In this document: one piece after another, positions 9,557 through 17,962 of the stretch
Position numbering within the stretch: position 1 is the first letter of the stretch
Layout of the letters: each line of letters begins with the position of its first letter
Source of the DNA: an uncultured Bacteroidales bacterium
GTDB taxonomy: Bacteria; Bacteroidota; Bacteroidia; Bacteroidales; UBA932
Direction of reading: 5' to 3'
Length of the DNA stretch: 64,000 nucleotides
Assembly: GCA_934680015.1 (NCBI GenBank)
Contig: CAKUSP010000002.1
Span: forward strand, 124,001-188,000
Translations under genes and position numbers: made by a program
Notes under the pieces: generated by a model
Seen by the model: the letters and a program-made list of their open reading frames with translations, nothing else
Told to the model about the DNA's origin: nothing
Databases searched by the model: none

Positions 9557-11377
9557 ATGAAAACTAACAGAATTTTTGCAAGCGCGTTTGCTGCACTAGC
9601 AGTGCTCGCGTCATGTCAGGAGAAAAATGATCCCACGACTGGAGAAGCCGATCTCACGATTAAGGGTGAAACCTCTTTGACATTGGATAAGTCATCCCAG
9701 AGTGTTGATATTGAGTTCGTGGCTACTCGAGACTGGACAGCCAAGTCTAATCAGGAATGGGCTTCAGTTGATCCTGCGTCAGGTAGTGCTTCGAATGATG
9801 CACAGAAGGTTACTATCACGGTTCTTCCAAATGATGGTCCTGCACGTGAGGCTAAGGTGACCCTTTCCATAGGTGTACTTAAGAAAACTATTACCATTAA
9901 TCAGGAAGGTGATGGTGTGGCTCCAGACGGAACTAAGGAGAACCCTTTCGATGTCGCTACTGCTGTGGCTAAATGTGTAGAAATAGGAGAGACTCAATCT
10001 GCTGAGAAATACTATGTTAAAGGCGTAGTTTCCAGCATTAAGAATGCTACTGGTATAGCTCAATATGGTAATGTGGATTTCTATATTACCGCTGATGGAG
10101 CTGAAAGCGAAACTAAACTTCTTGTGTTCCAGTGTCTTTACTTAGGTGGTGCTAAATTCACTTCGGAAGACCAGATTAAGGTCGGTGATAATGTAGTGGT
10201 TTACGGACCGCTTGTAAATTACAAGGGTAATACTCCTGAGACTGGTGGAAAGGGTTCTACCATGATCGTCAAGCTTAACGATAAAGAATCCGAAACTGGT
10301 GGCGGAGATGTTGTCTCAGATCCTAAGGGAACAGGCACCGAGGCAGATCCTTTTAATGCCGCAGCTGCTGTAAAGAAGGCTCAAGAGGTAGGTACAGAAG
10401 GAAGCACAGAAGAATATTATATTAAGGGGAAAGTAGTTTCTTTCCACGAGACTTTCAGTGCTCAGTACGGAAATATGTCTTTTAATATTTCTGACGATGG
10501 TACAGCTAACTCTACACAATTCCTTGTATTTAGAGTTTATTCATTTGGTGGAGAGAAATTCGAGTCTGCCGATCAGATTAAAGTAGGTGATGAGGTCGTA
10601 GTTAAGGCTGCTGTTGTAAATTATATGGGCAATACCCCTGAAACAAAACAGGGAGGACAGGTTATCAGTGTTAATGGTGGACAGGAAGAGACTAAATACC
10701 TTTCACTTTCAAGCACTTCTCGCGAGGAGGCTTCTACTGCTGGATCATTTGAAATTAAGGTCAGCTCTAACCAAAGCTGGACAGTCGCTTCTGACAGCGA
10801 TTGGGCTAAAGTATCTGATGCTTCAGGAGAAGGTAGCAAGAGTGTGTATGTGGATTACACCGCTAATACTACTGGAAAGTCTCGCACTGCTAAAATCACT
10901 TTCACTGCTGCAGATGGAAAGACAGCTGTTTACACTTTCACTCAGCTCGAGGAAGGTGCTGCCACTGCTACTGAACTTACTTGGACTGCAAGCGAGTGGA
11001 CCGGGTCAGGTGCTGAAATCTCTTTAGAGAAAGATGGATATAAGATAGTTGTAAAGAAGAATGCGGGAGTTACTAATCCGGCAGTAAATGCAAATTATGG
11101 AGATCTTCGTGCTTATGCAAAGGCTACTGTAACTATTTCATCAGATAATGAATTCTCATTTATTGAGTTTAATTTATCCTCAAAAGGATTATTCCGCTTA
11201 GCAGAAATTAAAGCCGACAATGGTACAGTGGCTACTCAAGCTGTTGGAGATAAGAAAGTTACTTGGACCGGTAGTGCAAAGTCTGTTTCTTTCACTGTAG
11301 GTGATTCTGCTGTTTATGGTTCTGATGGAGCCAGCAAGGGTGGTCAACTTTGTTTTGGCAGTGTAACTATCAAGTAA
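9557..11377 (+). CDS. Surface lipoprotein, BACON / tandem OB-fold-like domains
   Basis: 606 residues, lipobox LASC (Cys20) followed by QEKND. Modules: BACON (about 28-120); two OB-like domains (about 125-235 and 250-365) sharing GT-x(3)-DPF-N-x-A-x-A-V-x-K, YY-[VI]-KG-x-V-x-S, AQYGN and KVGD-x-V-V; a second BACON (about 375-465); and a C-terminal beta domain (about 470-606) ending GQLCFGSVTIK. The OB-like pair resembles what databases call DUF6359 or OB-fold nucleic acid binding domain in Bacteroidales lipoproteins. First gene of the operon; its stop overlaps the start of the endonuclease gene (TAATG), so translation is probably coupled. I infer that it presents nucleic acid to the nuclease or the receptor. 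Binding is not shown by sequence alone. Confidence 0.8.
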   Translation: MKTNRIFASAFAALAVLASCQEKNDPTTGEADLTIKGETSLTLDKSSQSVDIEFVATRDWTAKSNQEWASVDPASGSASNDAQKVTITVLPNDGPAREAKVTLSIGVLKKTITINQEGDGVAPDGTKENPFDVATAVAKCVEIGETQSAEKYYVKGVVSSIKNATGIAQYGNVDFYITADGAESETKLLVFQCLYLGGAKFTSEDQIKVGDNVVVYGPLVNYKGNTPETGGKGSTMIVKLNDKESETGGGDVVSDPKGTGTEADPFNAAAAVKKAQEVGTEGSTEEYYIKGKVVSFHETFSAQYGNMSFNISDDGTANSTQFLVFRVYSFGGEKFESADQIKVGDEVVVKAAVVNYMGNTPETKQGGQVISVNGGQEETKYLSLSSTSREEASTAGSFEIKVSSNQSWTVASDSDWAKVSDASGEGSKSVYVDYTANTTGKSRTAKITFTAADGKTAVYTFTQLEEGAATATELTWTASEWTGSGAEISLEKDGYKIVVKKNAGVTNPAVNANYGDLRAYAKATVTISSDNEFSFIEFNLSSKGLFRLAEIKADNGTVATQAVGDKKVTWTGSAKSVSFTVGDSAVYGSDGASKGGQLCFGSVTIK

Positions 11378-12558
11378 TGCACTTTTTAAAACAATTTATA
11401 ATTATAATTTTATCGATTTCTATCCTGTTCTCCTGTTCGGAGAGCGGGATAGAACCCGATAATACAGGTGCAGTAAATCTTTCGCTTCAGTTTTCCGAAG
11501 TTTCTAGAGCTAAGGGTTATATGTTTGTGAATGTGGAGGCTTCGGGAGAGTGGACACTTGAACTTGAATATGAAGAGGGAGTCGTAGAATCATGGGCTTC
11601 TCTTTCACAAACTTCAGGAAGGGGAAATAAAAAAAATATTATCCTTTCTTATGATGCTTGTTCTGGCAGGACTGGAAGAACACTTGAAGTGGTGTTGTCC
11701 ACTTCGGAAAAAAGTATTGTAAAAACCCTAAGCCAGGGAATTACGCTGAAAGAAAAAGCCGATGTGAGTTGGCTTGAACTCCCTGAGACGCAAGAATGGG
11801 ATGGTCTTGAATGGGGAGTGGTTAAGATGAAATCAAACCCTAAGATGAGAAATTACTCATACTATTGGGATTACGATAATTTGGTGGCGCATTGGGTGGC
11901 ATATCCTCTTAACCAGGGATTGATAGGTAGTGGTGGACGAAGTGAAGCTTGGGGGTCACTTGACCCTAACCTTCCTCAAAGTATGCAGCCTATATTGTAT
12001 AACAGTTGGGGTGTCGGGTGGTTGGATAGAGGTCATCAGATTCCATCAGCGGATAGGCTTAATGATGGTGATAATCAGGCTACTTTTTATGGTACCAATA
12101 TGACTCCGCAGATAGGTGGTGGTTTTAATCGGAGTATTTGGAAGCATCTTGAAGAGAAAGTGCGTTCGTGGTGTTATAAATGTGATACTCTTTATGTGGT
12201 GACAGGGTGTGTGGTAAGGGATGGTTCTATAGAAGGAAAATATAATACTGTGGGAGGATATGTTAATGATAATAACGACAAACGAGTAGCAGTACCTACT
12301 GCTTACTATAAGGCTGTTCTTAGATATAGTAAGCAGAGTAGTTCTTATGGCTATGGGGGCTATTGCGGAGCTGCCATTTATCTTGAACACAGGCAGTATT
12401 CGTCATTTTCTATAACTTCATCCATGTTGATTTCCATAGATGAACTTGAAGATATAATTGGCATGGACCTGTTTGTCAATCTGCCTAAAGTTATAGGAGA
12501 AGAGATGTCGGCAAAAGTGGAGGCTCAAGACCCACAGAAGGTAGGAATTTGGAAGTAA
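11377..12558 (+). CDS. Surface-tethered DNA/RNA non-specific endonuclease (NUC1 family) with BACON domain
   Basis: 393 residues. Signal peptide with lipobox LFSC (Cys20), then a BACON-like domain (about 30-128), then a beta-beta-alpha-metal nuclease domain (about 140-390). The catalytic motif is seen as DRGHQIPSADR (general-base His220), and the metal-binding Asn251 lies in GGFNRSIWKHLE after TFYGTNMTPQ, the standard order in the NucA/EndoG family. The enzyme would cut single- and double-stranded DNA and RNA without sequence preference. A TTG at 11350 is also in frame, but the ATG at 11377 opens the signal peptide and overlaps the upstream stop. A lipid anchor plus BACON domain argues for action at the cell surface rather than against host or self DNA. 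Confidence 0.93.
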   Translation: MHFLKQFIIIILSISILFSCSESGIEPDNTGAVNLSLQFSEVSRAKGYMFVNVEASGEWTLELEYEEGVVESWASLSQTSGRGNKKNIILSYDACSGRTGRTLEVVLSTSEKSIVKTLSQGITLKEKADVSWLELPETQEWDGLEWGVVKMKSNPKMRNYSYYWDYDNLVAHWVAYPLNQGLIGSGGRSEAWGSLDPNLPQSMQPILYNSWGVGWLDRGHQIPSADRLNDGDNQATFYGTNMTPQIGGGFNRSIWKHLEEKVRSWCYKCDTLYVVTGCVVRDGSIEGKYNTVGGYVNDNNDKRVAVPTAYYKAVLRYSKQSSSYGYGGYCGAAIYLEHRQYSSFSITSSMLISIDELEDIIGMDLFVNLPKVIGEEMSAKVEAQDPQKVGIWK

Positions 12559-12573
12559 TTATTAACACTTGAT

Positions 12574-13644
12574 ATGAAGAAATTGTTTGTTTCAGTGTTC
12601 TGTTTTTTACTGGTTTTCAGTTCTTTTGCGCAGAAAACCAAGCAGAATTATGTTATAGGGTTCTATAATCTCGAGAACCTTTTCGATATTTATGATGATC
12701 CGGTAAAAAACGATGCTGAGTTTTTGCCTGAAGGAAAGAATAAATGGACTCAGGCTAAATATGATATAAAGCAGCATAATTTGGCTAAGGTCATTGCAGA
12801 AATGGCTAAAAATAATGGCCGCTACCATACTATTTTAGGTGTTTCCGAAATCGAAAACCGATTGGTACTTGAAGACCTTGTAAGTCAGCCTGCTATAGCT
12901 GATGCTAATTTTCAGATAGTTCATTATGATAGCCCTGATAGACGAGGAGTTGATGTGGCTCTATTATATAAACCTGATCAGTTTACATATCTGGATAGTG
13001 AAAGCATTCCTTTTACTTTTGAAGGTAGCGACATCGATTTTTCTGATACGGATACCGATTACTTTAAAACACGTGACATCCTTATGGTTCATGGCTTGAT
13101 AAGTGGTGAACATTTTGCCTTCTATGTAATGCACTTACCATCAAGAATAGGAGGAAAGGGAAGTAATCTTCGTAGCCGTGGAGCAGAAATAGCTTATTCT
13201 CATGCTTTGATGATGGAAGAGATGTATCCTGGAATAAAGATAGTGATGATGGGGGATATGAATGACGACCCTTTTGATGACTCCATGACAGTATATCTTC
13301 ATGGGAAGGAAACTAGAGAAGAAATGGAGCCGCAAGATTTTTACAACCCATATCTATCTATGATAAAGGCTGGGTATGGTTCTTTATGTTATCAGGGCAC
13401 ATGGTGTATATATGATCAAGAGCTTGTGAATTACAACCTTGCCGTTGCTCCTCAAGGTGGACTTAAGATCCAACCAGTCACAAAGGGACGCGGTGTGTGG
13501 TACGATGGCGTAGTATTCAAACGCCCATTTATGACTACACAGAAAGGCCAGTATAAAGGATATCCGTTCAGAACATTCTCTAATGGGGCTTTTGTGGGAG
13601 GCTATTCAGATCATTATCCTACATACATCGTTATAGGAAAATAA
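12574..13644 (+). CDS. Exported endonuclease/exonuclease/phosphatase (EEP) family enzyme
   Basis: 356 residues with a signal peptide ending SSFAQ and no lipobox. The EEP (DNase I/ExoIII-like) core is visible in order: GFYNLENLFD (Asn32), GVSEIEN (metal Glu about 92-94), DRRGVDVALLY, MHLPSRIGG, GDMNDDP (Asp and Asn) and C-terminal SDHYP (catalytic Asp-His). All catalytic positions appear intact. The gene follows the surface endonuclease by 15 nt and precedes a TonB receptor by 14 nt. A 5'/3' phosphodiesterase or phosphatase working on the oligonucleotides released by the first nuclease is the natural reading. Other EEP substrates such as inositol phosphates or sphingomyelin cannot be excluded. 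Confidence 0.88.
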   Translation: MKKLFVSVFCFLLVFSSFAQKTKQNYVIGFYNLENLFDIYDDPVKNDAEFLPEGKNKWTQAKYDIKQHNLAKVIAEMAKNNGRYHTILGVSEIENRLVLEDLVSQPAIADANFQIVHYDSPDRRGVDVALLYKPDQFTYLDSESIPFTFEGSDIDFSDTDTDYFKTRDILMVHGLISGEHFAFYVMHLPSRIGGKGSNLRSRGAEIAYSHALMMEEMYPGIKIVMMGDMNDDPFDDSMTVYLHGKETREEMEPQDFYNPYLSMIKAGYGSLCYQGTWCIYDQELVNYNLAVAPQGGLKIQPVTKGRGVWYDGVVFKRPFMTTQKGQYKGYPFRTFSNGAFVGGYSDHYPTYIVIGK

Positions 13645-13658
13645 TAAAATTTAATATA

Positions 13659-16643
13659 ATGAAAAAAAGACTAATAGGTGCCATTGCCATTTTTATGCTT
13701 CTTCCTATCGCCGCTTTAGCAGCGCAGTGGGGAGGTGTGAAAGCGACAGTGGTCAATAGGGCGGGACGCGTTCCCATTTCTGGAGCCACTATTACAGTTA
13801 ATCAAGGTGGACAGGTAGTTGCTAATGCTATTTCGGATAGCGAAGGTAAATTCGAAATAGATGGTTTAGAGAACGGCGCATATAAAGTTATAGTTGCCGC
13901 TAATGGATTCGTTCCTTCTGAGATTAATCTTCAGGTAGAAGGTTTTGTCAAAAATTTGATTTTTGTCTCTTTGGTAGCCGAGCAGGTAATAAATGAAGCT
14001 GACGACTCTAGCTATGCCGAATTTGATATGGACGATTCCGGCTATACTGATAATCCAGCCATTCTTTTCGGGGCCAATGACCCATACAATAACATTGTAG
14101 GTTATGGTTTTAGCGATGTTCGCTTTAAAAACAGAGGATATAATAGCGAGACTCAGGATGTGCTCTTCGCTGGAGTTCCGCTTAATGATGCTCTAACGGG
14201 CTATTCTCCTTACTCATTGTGGAGTGGATTGAATGAGGCTACCCGTAATAAGGAAACCACCATTGGCCTTGATGCACATGAGACATCGTTCGGTGGGTAC
14301 AATGGCGTGACCAGCATACTTGGTACACCTTCGAGCGTGCGCCCTGGCATGCGTTTCAGCATTCTTTCTAACTCTGCATTATATCGTCTGCGCCTTATGG
14401 CCAATTATGCCTCAGGAGAGATGGATAATGGCTGGAGTTATGCAGTTAATGTTTCTGCTCGTCTAGGAGGAAATGATTGGGTTAAAGGTGTATATTACAA
14501 GTATATATCATATTATGCAGGAGCGGAAAAGAAGTTCAATGATGAACATCGATTGGCATTCATGACATTTGCTACCCCAGGTGAAAGAGGCGCGCAGAAT
14601 GCTTCTACTCAGGAGGTTTATGATTTGATGAAGGACAATATGTATAACTCTAACTGGGGTTATCAAGATGGAAAGATGCGAAACGCTCGCGTGCGTAGTG
14701 TATTTGAACCTATATTCGTGGCTAAATACACCTATACTCCAAGCACGGATCTCGAATTGAACGCCACTTTACTTTTCAGGACAGGACGTAATGGTTATTC
14801 GGCTCTTGATTGGTATGACTCGGCAGATCCTCGTCCAGACTATTATCGTAATCTTCCAAGCTATTTCTATGATGACAATGCCGACCTTAGCCGCTATGAT
14901 GAGTATCAGGCAGCACAACAGAGAGAGGCTTGGCTTTTCGATGTCAATACACAGCATATTGACTGGGATAGGTTGTATAATATAAATTACAATTCGGAAG
15001 GCGGACGTTCGAAGTATGTACTTCAGGACAGACGTACCGACCAGAATGACTTGAATCTTGCGCTTACCGGAAAATGGACTCCATCTAGCTGGTTTACTCT
15101 TAATGGAGGTTTTAATGCACGCCTTAACAGGACAGAGTATTTTCAGACCGTAAAGGATCTTCTAGGAGGCCAATACTATCTTAATATCAATAATTTCGCT
15201 GAAAGAGATTATGCTTTTTCTCAGGCTAAGATTCAAAATGACCTTGATTACTGGATTCGTAATGGCGAGGCTCAGGTTTTAAAGAAAGGCGATAAATACG
15301 GGTACGACTACTATGCTCAGTTAAGAAACGCAAGACTTTGGGCCGATGGCTCTTTTGATTTTGGCCCTTTGAAAGCAAATATCGCGGCGAAGATAGGATA
15401 TGAGACTTTCTGGAGAGATGGTTTAATGCGTAATGGTCTATTCCCTGGCGTGCAGGCCGATGGCTCTGATTATATAATAGAAGGAATTAATCTATCTAAA
15501 GATGGTGATTATCAGACATCTTATGGTAAGAGTGAAAAGGCCAAGTTCCTTACAGGTGCTGTAAAAGCAGGGGTTGAATATGTCCTTCCGGGTGGCCATC
15601 GTTTCTATGCCAATGCCGGTTATTTCGAAGATGCTCCTAAATTCAACGGATCGTTCCTTTCTCCTCGTACACGTAATACTCTTACTCCGAATTTGACTAA
15701 TAGCAAGACCCTTTCTGCCGATATTAATTATCAGTACAGTAGAGGAGGCTATAATCTCAGATTCAGCGCGTTTTATACTAACATCGCAGATCAAAGCAAG
15801 GTGATGAGTTTCTATGATGACTCTCAACACTCTTTCACGAACTTCGCGATGACAGGTATAGATGAGCGTCATGCAGGTATCGAACTTGGTTTTAAGGTTC
15901 CTTTCTTTATTACCAATCTTACACTTCAAGGAGCTCTTAGTTTAGGTGAGTATGTTTACACCTCGACGCCTCTTATGACTCAAACTGTCGATAATAGCTC
16001 TGCTGTAGTAGTTGAGAATGAGCCTATTACATATTGGGCTTCACACCCTGTATATGCTAAAAATGCGGATGGTTCTTATGTGGTGGACGAAAACGGCAAA
16101 TACAAGATTTCAAAGGTTCAAAAGCACTATGTGCCTTCGACCCCTCAACTTGCTGCCAATCTGGGACTGAACTATCGCCTGCCTTCTTATTGGTTCTTCT
16201 CTTTGGGAGCGAATTATTATGCCAATAATTACTTGAGCATGAATCCACTTTATCGTACGGAACTTGCGGTTGTGGGTCCGGACGACAAGCTTTCATCAGC
16301 ATCGCGCGAAGAGCATCGCAAATCGTGGCTTCTTACAGAGGATATCGTTAACGAAGGACTCAGTGCGGAAGAGATAGAATATATGGCTGCACAAGAGAAG
16401 TTTAGCCCTGCTTTTGTGATAAATGCAAGTATAGGAAAGTCGTGGTACATCCAGCGTAAATATCAGTTCGGTTTCTCATTGGAAATAAAGAATATGCTTA
16501 ACAATAGAGATATACGAACCGGAGGATACGAACAGACCAGAATTCTTAAGAGCGGTAGTTACACAAGGTATTATCGTTTCGACTCCAAGTATTTCTATAT
16601 GCAGGGAGCCAATTATATGTTGAACCTTTATTTTAGATTCTAA
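13659..16643 (+). CDS. TonB-dependent receptor with carboxypeptidase-regulatory-like domain (nuclease operon)
   Basis: 994 residues. Signal peptide of about 22 residues, then a CarboxypepD_reg-like beta-sandwich (about 26-105: KATVVNRAGRVPISGATITV ... GYKVIV-type end), a plug region (about 125-240) and an outer-membrane barrel ending NYMLNLYFRF, a proper C-terminal aromatic sorting signal. It is not a SusC and has no SusD beside it. It sits between the exported EEP enzyme and a DUF5689-type lipoprotein (15 nt downstream). I infer that it imports the cleavage products of the two nucleases. The alternative is a metal or another small molecule, since the barrel sequence does not reveal the ligand. 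Confidence 0.9.
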   Translation: MKKRLIGAIAIFMLLPIAALAAQWGGVKATVVNRAGRVPISGATITVNQGGQVVANAISDSEGKFEIDGLENGAYKVIVAANGFVPSEINLQVEGFVKNLIFVSLVAEQVINEADDSSYAEFDMDDSGYTDNPAILFGANDPYNNIVGYGFSDVRFKNRGYNSETQDVLFAGVPLNDALTGYSPYSLWSGLNEATRNKETTIGLDAHETSFGGYNGVTSILGTPSSVRPGMRFSILSNSALYRLRLMANYASGEMDNGWSYAVNVSARLGGNDWVKGVYYKYISYYAGAEKKFNDEHRLAFMTFATPGERGAQNASTQEVYDLMKDNMYNSNWGYQDGKMRNARVRSVFEPIFVAKYTYTPSTDLELNATLLFRTGRNGYSALDWYDSADPRPDYYRNLPSYFYDDNADLSRYDEYQAAQQREAWLFDVNTQHIDWDRLYNINYNSEGGRSKYVLQDRRTDQNDLNLALTGKWTPSSWFTLNGGFNARLNRTEYFQTVKDLLGGQYYLNINNFAERDYAFSQAKIQNDLDYWIRNGEAQVLKKGDKYGYDYYAQLRNARLWADGSFDFGPLKANIAAKIGYETFWRDGLMRNGLFPGVQADGSDYIIEGINLSKDGDYQTSYGKSEKAKFLTGAVKAGVEYVLPGGHRFYANAGYFEDAPKFNGSFLSPRTRNTLTPNLTNSKTLSADINYQYSRGGYNLRFSAFYTNIADQSKVMSFYDDSQHSFTNFAMTGIDERHAGIELGFKVPFFITNLTLQGALSLGEYVYTSTPLMTQTVDNSSAVVVENEPITYWASHPVYAKNADGSYVVDENGKYKISKVQKHYVPSTPQLAANLGLNYRLPSYWFFSLGANYYANNYLSMNPLYRTELAVVGPDDKLSSASREEHRKSWLLTEDIVNEGLSAEEIEYMAAQEKFSPAFVINASIGKSWYIQRKYQFGFSLEIKNMLNNRDIRTGGYEQTRILKSGSYTRYYRFDSKYFYMQGANYMLNLYFRF

Positions 16644-16658
16644 GGAGGAGCATTATTT

Positions 16659-17960
16659 ATGAAAAAGTTAATATTATCGACTTTAGCGATTTGCACTCTT
16701 CTCAGCTCCTGCGAAGAGTTTACTCCGGTATTTACTTTCAAATACCCGGATCCATCCCGTTATGAAGACACTCAAGGCTCGAACGTGGTGAAACCAGGGG
16801 AGATTGAGGCTACACACACTATAGCGCAACTTACTTCGCTTTATACTCCGGGAAAGCCTTTTGAAATAGAGGATGACATAGTCATTGGTGGTAGAGTAAT
16901 ATCATCGGATAAATCTGGTAATTTTTATAACCAGATTTATATTCAAGATGAAACTGGTGGAATAGAAGTTAAGATTGGCAAGAACAGTCTGTATAACGAG
17001 TACAAGCTCGGACAGAAAGTATATGTGGTATGTGGTCCTGGTAATCGCACGGGCGGGCTTACTATTGGCAGTTATGGTTACAAATCAGGAAGCTATGGCG
17101 GAAATGGTATGACCCAGCTCGGTTCAGCATTTGCCAAGGGTACGTATGGCACAGAATACGAAACTTCCTATATACGCTCGGATAGGATAATCAAGGATCA
17201 TATCTATAGAGAAAGTCCAGAGGATGCGCAGCCTCAGAGTCCTGTAGTTATAACAGAGTCACAGCTTCCATCGAAGAATGCCACAGTTTCTACCTGCCCA
17301 TATCTTGGACGCCTAGTCACTCTAAAGGGATTGAAATATGCAGACGAAGTATTTGCTTTGCTTTATCTTAATAGTGACGAGTCTAATAAGAATTCTAAAA
17401 ACAGGGTTTTTCTGTCGGATAAGACATGGGGGATAGATAGTTGGGCTATGAGTAAGTCCAATTTCCTCTCTCGTCTTCAAAGCGGCGCGTGGGATGAGGC
17501 TATGATAGGAAATGCCAATGACCAGAATTATGGCTCTGTCGGCTCTGTTAGTATAGACTACCTTAAGGAAGTAGATCTTCCTTTCTATGAGAATATTATG
17601 GAAAGAGAGGATGCCGATTTCTGCAGGAAAGTATATTATTGGGTTTATGGTGTATATCCAGAAAAAGAAGAGGATCAGACCCTTGTGGAGGAGCGAATGA
17701 AGCCAGAAAATCTTGTAAAGATGTGGCCTCGTTATTGCCTCGCTCAGAATGCCAATGGATACTCTGTAAGTCAGTATTTTACTATGGGCGGAACCACCAT
17801 TCAATTGCGCACTAGCGGATATGCCAAGTTCGCTGATAGTAAGATACCTGCAGAGGTGTTAAACGGAAGCAAAACAGTTTCTCTTACCGGTATCCTTACG
17901 CTTTATCAAGGAAGTGTTCAATTCATAGTAAATAACTTGGATGACATTAAAGTAGAATAA
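16659..17960 (+). CDS. DUF5689-type OB-fold surface lipoprotein
   Basis: 433 residues, lipobox LSSC (Cys19) followed by EE, a surface-export type signal. Residues about 50-190 form the DUF5689 module seen widely in Bacteroidetes: TIAQLTSLYTPG, then IGGRVISSDKSGNFYNQIYI, DETGGIEVKIG and LGQKVYVVCG, an OB-fold-like pattern. A middle region of about 190 residues is followed by a short beta domain ending GILTLYQGSVQF. A real Shine-Dalgarno (AAGGAGGAG) fills the 15-nt gap after the TonB receptor, rare for this genome. Paired with the receptor it probably plays the extracellular lid or binding role that SusD plays for SusC. This is inferred from position. Confidence 0.78.
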   Translation: MKKLILSTLAICTLLSSCEEFTPVFTFKYPDPSRYEDTQGSNVVKPGEIEATHTIAQLTSLYTPGKPFEIEDDIVIGGRVISSDKSGNFYNQIYIQDETGGIEVKIGKNSLYNEYKLGQKVYVVCGPGNRTGGLTIGSYGYKSGSYGGNGMTQLGSAFAKGTYGTEYETSYIRSDRIIKDHIYRESPEDAQPQSPVVITESQLPSKNATVSTCPYLGRLVTLKGLKYADEVFALLYLNSDESNKNSKNRVFLSDKTWGIDSWAMSKSNFLSRLQSGAWDEAMIGNANDQNYGSVGSVSIDYLKEVDLPFYENIMEREDADFCRKVYYWVYGVYPEKEEDQTLVEERMKPENLVKMWPRYCLAQNANGYSVSQYFTMGGTTIQLRTSGYAKFADSKIPAEVLNGSKTVSLTGILTLYQGSVQFIVNNLDDIKVE

Positions 17961-17962
17961 TA

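Noticed and set aside
13659..17960. SusC/SusD pair
   Set aside because: The receptor has the Oar-like layout and the following lipoprotein is a DUF5689/OB protein with no SusD TPR-like helices.
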